This document shows, piece by piece, positions 40,361 through 43,838 of a stretch of DNA of 43,838 nucleotides. Under the pieces are notes generated by a model. That model searched no databases. It saw nothing but the letters and a program-made list of their open reading frames with translations, and was not told where the DNA came from. Made by a program: the position numbers and the translations under genes. This DNA comes from Marinilabilia sp046483585 (GTDB lineage: Bacteria > Bacteroidota > Bacteroidia > Bacteroidales > Marinilabiliaceae), in the NCBI GenBank assembly GCA_046483585.1, contig JAWOCV010000154.1:1-43838 (forward strand). The letters run 5' to 3'. Positions within the stretch are counted from its first letter, which is position 1. Every line of letters begins with the position of its first letter.

Positions 40361-42460
40361 TTAGCTGATCATTGCCCAGTTCATCTTTTGCCGGGCCAGT
40401 TTTTTGAGCTGCCGGTCAAGAATAGCATTGTCGGTTTTTTCCAGTAGGGGGTCATCGGCGAGGACATCCTGGGCCACGTTGCGGGCCATTTGCAGGATGC
40501 GTCCGTCTTTTCCCAGATTGGCAATTCGCAGTTCGAAAGGGAGCCCCGATTGTTGGGTTCCTTCCAGGTCGCCCGGTCCACGTAATTTCATATCGGCTTC
40601 GGCAATTTCAAAACCATCATTTGTGGCCACCATGGTTTCCATTCGTTTGCGGGTTTCGTTGGAAAGTTTGTACCCCGTAACCAGAATACAGAAGCTCTGA
40701 TCGGCACCCCGGCCTACACGTCCCCTGAGCTGATGAAGTTGAGACAAGCCAAACCGTTCGGCGCTTTCGATGACCATGATTGAAGCGTTTGGCACGTCGA
40801 CCCCTACCTCAATAACGGTTGTGGCCACCAGAATTTGTGATGTTCCTTCGGCAAAAGCCTGCATGGCAGCATCTTTTTCGGCCGGTTTCATTCGGCCGTG
40901 CACCATGGAAACGTTATACCGGGGAAAGGCTTCTTTCATGTACTCAAATCCATCGGTCAGATTCTTGAAATCCATTTTTTCCGACTCTTCGATAAGCGGA
41001 TATACGACGTATACCTGACGGCCTGTTTCGATCTGTTCTTTAATGAATTTGTTTAGCTGAAGCCTTTTATTGTGGTAGATGTGTGAAGTTTTGACCGGTT
41101 TTCTTCCTGGCGGGAGTTCATCGATGACCGACACGTCCAGATCGCCATAGGTGGTCATGGCCAGTGTGCGCGGAATAGGAGTGGCTGTCATGACCAGCAC
41201 ATGAGGAGGGGAGAGATTTTTCTTCCAGAGCCTGGCGCGTTGGGCCACGCCAAAGCGGTGTTGCTCATCTACGACTACGAGCCCCAGATTGTTGAAATTG
41301 ACGGTGTCTTCAATAAGGGCATGGGTTCCGACCAGAATATTGAGGGTTCCCTCCCTGAGTTCCTGGTGAAGCTTTTCACGTTTCGCCTTTTTGGTTGATC
41401 CGGTTAACAGGGCTGTTTTGACATCAAGTCCATCAAGCATTTTCAGGATGGTTTCATAATGCTGATTTGCCAGGATTTCGGTGGGGGCCATGAGGCAGGT
41501 CTGAAAACGGTTGTCAACGGCTATAAGCATAACCATCAGAGCAACCAGGGTCTTGCCGCTACCCACATCCCCCTGCAAAAGGCGGTTCATCTGTTGCCCG
41601 CTGCCCATGTCACGGCGAAGTTCTTTTATGACACGTTTTTGGGCGTTGGTCAGCTCAAAGGGCAGGTTGTTTTCATAAAACCGGTTAAAATGATCCCCCA
41701 CCTTCTGAAAAATATGTCCCTTTAGATTGCGGGTACGTTGGTTCCTGAGTCGTAGAATGTTTAACTGGATGTAAAAAAGCTCCTCGAATTTCAGTCGGAA
41801 TGACGCCTTTTGTAAGGTTTGTGCATCGGGGGGCATATGGATGTAATGAAGGGCATCGTTCAGATGCATCAGCTTCATCCTTTTTAGAATGCTGGCAGGC
41901 AGAGTTTCGGGAATGGGGGAGGTGTAATTACGAAAAACGTTTTGTACAAGTTTGAAGATGGCGCGGGAGGTCAGGTAATTGTTCTTCATCTTTTCGGTGG
42001 TATTGTAAAATGGTTGCAGACCGGTGAAAGCGGCAGTTTTTCCCGGTTGTTCCTTTTCCAGCTCCGGATGGACAACATTAATCGTTTGGTTGAAAACAGA
42101 AGGTTTCCCGAAAAGAATGTAAGTTTCGTTGGGCTTGAGTTGTTCTTTCAGATATTTCAGACCTTTGAACCAGACCAGTTCAAGTGTGCCGGTGCCGTCA
42201 TAAAATGTTCCCACCATTCGTTTCCCACGACCTTCCCCTATCATTTTCAGGGAGGTTATCCGGCCTTTTACCTGGATGTAGGGCATGTCTCCCGTTATTT
42301 CCCGAATGGCGTAAAACCGGCTTCGGTCCACGTATTTATAGGGGAAATGGTATAATAGGTCCTCATAAGAAGCTATTTTAAGCTCCTTGTTCAGGATCTC
42401 GGCTTTTTTGGGACCGACTCCCGGTAAATACATGATATTTTGAGTGGCGAGGTCCGACAT
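40361..42460 (-). CDS. recG: ATP-dependent DNA helicase RecG
   Basis: A 699-residue helicase that remodels stalled replication forks and branched recombination intermediates. An N-terminal wedge/OB domain (MYLPGVGPKKAEILNKEL at residues 10-27; MGTFYDGTGTLELVWFKG-like OB strands) is followed by superfamily 2 motor domains: Walker A LLQGDVGSGKTLVAL, DEQHRFGV in place of DEAD/H, VMTATPIPRTLAM, and motifs V-VI ATTVIEVGVDVPNASIMVIESAERFGLSQLHQLRGRVGRG. The C-terminal TRG-like segment is present. Length matches the family. A near-ideal promoter lies only a few bases upstream of the start codon. Confidence 0.96.
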   Translation of the reverse strand: MSDLATQNIMYLPGVGPKKAEILNKELKIASYEDLLYHFPYKYVDRSRFYAIREITGDMPYIQVKGRITSLKMIGEGRGKRMVGTFYDGTGTLELVWFKGLKYLKEQLKPNETYILFGKPSVFNQTINVVHPELEKEQPGKTAAFTGLQPFYNTTEKMKNNYLTSRAIFKLVQNVFRNYTSPIPETLPASILKRMKLMHLNDALHYIHMPPDAQTLQKASFRLKFEELFYIQLNILRLRNQRTRNLKGHIFQKVGDHFNRFYENNLPFELTNAQKRVIKELRRDMGSGQQMNRLLQGDVGSGKTLVALMVMLIAVDNRFQTCLMAPTEILANQHYETILKMLDGLDVKTALLTGSTKKAKREKLHQELREGTLNILVGTHALIEDTVNFNNLGLVVVDEQHRFGVAQRARLWKKNLSPPHVLVMTATPIPRTLAMTTYGDLDVSVIDELPPGRKPVKTSHIYHNKRLQLNKFIKEQIETGRQVYVVYPLIEESEKMDFKNLTDGFEYMKEAFPRYNVSMVHGRMKPAEKDAAMQAFAEGTSQILVATTVIEVGVDVPNASIMVIESAERFGLSQLHQLRGRVGRGADQSFCILVTGYKLSNETRKRMETMVATNDGFEIAEADMKLRGPGDLEGTQQSGLPFELRIANLGKDGRILQMARNVAQDVLADDPLLEKTDNAILDRQLKKLARQKMNWAMIS

Positions 42461-42471
42461 GATTCTGTTTT

Positions 42472-42503
42472 CAAAAATAGGTCAAACCTTTTTTGAAAAC
42501 AAA
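42472..42503 (-). promoter_or_regulatory. Promoter for recG
   Basis: Minus-strand TTTG (42503-42500), 20 bases, then TATTTTTG (42479-42472): a full match to the -33/-7 pattern. The -7 box ends 11 bases before the recG ATG, so the transcript should be nearly leaderless. Confidence 0.6.
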
Positions 42504-42522
42504 TGAACGCCGGAACAGAATC

Positions 42523-42556
42523 AAAAAAGGCTGTTCCTTCCGGAGAAACAGCCTTT
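42523..42556 (-). terminator. Intrinsic terminator after the small lipoprotein gene
   Basis: Arms AAAGGCTGTT (42526-42535) and AACAGCCTTT (42547-42556) are perfect 10-base complements around an 11-base loop, and on the minus strand run into TTTTTTGA. It separates the small lipoprotein gene from recG. Confidence 0.8.
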
Positions 42557-42577
42557 GTGTAAATGGTCCATGATCAA

Positions 42578-42820
42578 TTAGTCTTCCTGATCGAGCGATT
42601 CCAGCGTTTCGTCAACAGCTTTATCTGCTTTTTCTTGGATCTCATCTGCTTCTTTTTTCATGTCAGAGTCTTCAATTTCTTGCTGGATCTCATCGGTGGT
42701 TTCTTCGATTGCTTCACCGGCCTTCTCCTGGAGGTTCTTGTTGTCCTGATCTTCTTTCCCGGACTGACCAAGACATGAAACCAAACCGGAAAACATTAGT
42801 ATGAGCAGAATTTTTTTCAT
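42578..42820 (-). CDS. Small acidic lipoprotein of unknown function
   Basis: An 80-residue protein. Residues 1-16 are a lipoprotein signal with lipobox LVSC, and the mature part is almost wholly charged and helical (repeated E, D, K, Q; for example QEKAGEAIEETTDEIQQEIED) with an 11-residue-like periodicity as in small amphipathic stress or spacer lipoproteins. No enzymatic motif. It is a single-gene unit with a perfect-stem terminator directly downstream, which suggests an abundant, independently controlled product. I do not recognise a named family. Confidence 0.8.
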   Translation of the reverse strand: MKKILLILMFSGLVSCLGQSGKEDQDNKNLQEKAGEAIEETTDEIQQEIEDSDMKKEADEIQEKADKAVDETLESLDQED

Positions 42821-43319
42821 AATAGATAGGGGTTTAATTGAAAATGTATTGTTTCTAACCTGCGTGGTTAATTGTTGTCGCCATGAAAATTTGCAGGCCT
42901 TTCCTTCTTGCGCTTTACGAGCTTACAGACATTGCAAAATTTCATCGTAATAGAAGTGATGTGTGTTTAATAGCCTGATAATATGTGTGGTAATAAAAAT
43001 TGCATAACAGAAGAAACGGTTGTTTTAATCAAACAGATCACATCCCGGTTCTCATGCAATTTAATAATAATTAAGAAATTTCTAAAAAAAATGACCGATA
43101 AAGTGTTTGGTGTTTTAAATTTAGAATCACTGGTGTCCGGAGAAAATAACTAAAAATTTAATTTATGTCTGGATTGACGGAGGCCTGGAACATCAGTGCC
43201 ATGTGCCGGGCTTGGAATCGCTTCAGCCAAATCCCGTGAAGAAAATCAAAGCATTTTTCGTTAAGAAACGAGCTTGCGAGTTCATCGAATGCCTTTGAAA
43301 ATAAACACGCTAATGAGGT

Positions 43320-43415
43320 AAATCCGAACTGTTTGACCCCGATATTAGTTTTGTAGGCTTTTGTGGTTTCAACCCAAAAGCCACAAAAACTTAAATCGGG
43401 AGAGTTTCCGGATTT
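43320..43415. repeat. Compound palindromic element
   Basis: Outer arms AAATCCG (43320-43326) and CGGATTT (43409-43415) enclose second arms CCCGAT (43338-43343) and ATCGGG (43395-43400), which enclose TTTTGTGG and CCACAAAA, with an alternative inner stem CTTTTG/CAAAAG. CTGTTTGA follows the left outer arm and GAGTTT precedes the right. The whole could fold as one long interrupted hairpin. Confidence 0.65.
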
Positions 43416-43467
43416 TAAGCAATCATTCTGATTTTTAGCGATTTTATTTCAGCGACGGCATTTTTTG

Positions 43468-43554
43468 TTTCCTTTTTTTTGCTGTAGAATTGGAGCGAAG
43501 CGTAAATCGTGATTACCGCTTAAAACAGACAAAATCATGAACAAAAAAAGGAAA
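43468..43554. repeat. Inverted pair TTTCC(T)8 / (A)7GGAAA
   Basis: TTTCCTTTTTTTTG (43468-43481) and CAAAAAAAGGAAA (43542-43554) are complementary except for one extra T. The 60 bases between contain GGAGCGAAGCG and no open frame. It lies just beyond the compound palindrome. Confidence 0.6.
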
Positions 43555-43570
43555 AGCCTGCGCTGCCTGT

Positions 43571-43584
43571 CCCGATGCATCGGG
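43571..43584. repeat. Perfect 14-base palindrome
   Basis: CCCGATGCATCGGG, with flanking T and A extending it to 16 bases when the next base pair is counted. It could be an operator or a repeat end. Confidence 0.6.
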
Positions 43585-43606
43585 AGCTTGAGCGCGCAAA
43601 AGAATT

Positions 43607-43630
43607 AATATTGTTTAATCGAACAATATT
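43607..43630. repeat. 9-base inverted repeat upstream of the last gene
   Basis: AATATTGTT (43607-43615) and AACAATATT (43622-43630) are perfect complements around TAATCG, followed by GAGTTTTTAT. It is about 80 bases before the last gene start; operator or weak terminator are both possible. Confidence 0.5.
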
Positions 43631-43708
43631 GAGTTTTTATCATTAACATGCATTTCCCCAATGTATAAATTCGGATTGACTTGGGAATGCTTTCAAAATT
43701 CAAAATCT

Positions 43709-43838
43709 ATGAAAAGAATCTTACTTTACACCGGACTTTTTTTGTTTCTGGCAAGTTGTCAGACATCACAGGAAAACATTCCCGTCCATGCCTGGATGAG
43801 CGGTCCTGGCGAAGCCACAGACGAAGAGATTGCAGAAA
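43709..43838 (+). CDS. Lipoprotein, 3' part beyond the window
   Basis: Only the first 43 codons are present. The start ATG at 43709 is followed by a clear lipoprotein signal ending LFLFLASC (cysteine 17), then QTSQENIPVHAWMSGPGEATDEEIAE. The mature start, with a tryptophan and a TDEEI segment, resembles the opening of some TIM-barrel hydrolase-like lipoproteins, but this is too little to assign a family. The frame is open to the window end. No good -7 box is seen; TAAATTCG at 43665-43672 differs from the pattern by one base. Confidence 0.7.
   Translation, partial: MKRILLYTGLFLFLASCQTSQENIPVHAWMSGPGEATDEEIAE

Larger units (their letters stand above)
42821..43708. other. 888-base gene-poor region with nested inverted repeats
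   Basis: No reliable gene is seen. The first 330 bases are AT-rich and show nothing beyond a 20-codon frame at 43091-43153 without a clear ribosome-binding site. From about 43156 on there is a chain of structures: a stem GCATT/AATGC (43251-43292), a compound inverted repeat (43320-43415), a T-rich/A-rich inverted pair (43468-43481 and 43542-43554), the palindrome CCCGATGCATCGGG (43571-43584) and a 9-base inverted repeat (43607-43630). Confidence 0.65.

Noticed and set aside
43091..43153. 20-codon frame MTDKVFGVLNLESLVSGENN
   Set aside because: It is short, has no convincing ribosome-binding site or promoter box, and codon content cannot be judged; it could be chance in AT-rich sequence.

Overview
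The window is chromosomal DNA of a member of the Bacteroidota, most consistent with the Bacteroidales/Marinilabiliales side of the phylum. The evidence is the promoter style (repeated TAnnTTTG -7 boxes, several with a TTG or TTTG 20-21 bases upstream), the many short lipoproteins, a fused MurF-alanine racemase, a TPR sensor kinase, TlpA-type proteins with a DUF4369 N-terminus, DUF1573 proteins, and a complete rseC-rnfBCDGEA cluster. The species cannot be named from sequence alone. No rRNA, tRNA, CRISPR array, intact insertion sequence or prophage gene was seen.

Layout. Positions 1-5033 hold the 5' part of an aconitase gene (minus, cut by the window edge), an SDR oxidoreductase (minus) and a secreted GH5 glycosidase (plus). 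Positions 5167-9635 hold a large TPR histidine kinase (minus) and dnaB (plus), separated by a 743-base divergent region. Positions 9636-12911 are a minus-strand cluster: yjjG-like nucleotidase, coiled-coil lipoprotein, rsmI and a conserved hypothetical gene. This cluster diverges from tdk and murF-alr (12985-16025) at a perfectly palindromic double -7 box. A 680-base repeat-filled gap follows. Then come a Crp/Fnr regulator, an M20 amidohydrolase and a GH20 hexosaminidase lipoprotein (all minus). Positions 21637-25901 run on the plus strand: a DUF1573 protein, meaB, and two tandem paralogous lipoproteins, one with a thioredoxin domain and one with a polyglutamine tail in its place, closed by a strong terminator. 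lpd follows (plus). From 27759 to 42820 every gene is on the minus strand: TM2 and DUF2752 membrane proteins, a TGS-domain nucleoside kinase, uvrA, a lytic transglycosylase, the Rnf complex, recG and a small lipoprotein. The last 1 kb is a gene-poor region with nested inverted repeats, followed by the start of another lipoprotein gene.

How the genes fit together. Core metabolism (aconitase, dihydrolipoyl dehydrogenase, the methylmalonyl-CoA mutase chaperone MeaB) and the ion-pumping ferredoxin:NAD oxidoreductase Rnf suit an anaerobic or facultative fermenter, possibly forming propionate or succinate; this is inference. Glycan use is suggested by the GH5 and GH20 enzymes. Cell-wall synthesis and turnover (murF-alr, lytic transglycosylase), DNA replication and repair (dnaB, uvrA, recG) and nucleotide salvage (tdk, nucleoside kinase) make up the rest.

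The unusual content lies mainly between genes. There are at least five families of short repeats: 13-base hairpins with apparent compensatory changes and a GACA tail (2553-2705); a CAATAGATCGTTAGAT family scattered at gene borders; an 8-base tandem array that forms the end of the kinase gene (5092-5179); three palindromic units of exactly 92 bases (16063-16426) with a collapsed relative at 22793; and a 14-base tandem array (16535-16632). A composite structured element lies at 43251-43630. The most striking protein-level feature is the polyglutamine lipoprotein beside its thioredoxin paralogue.
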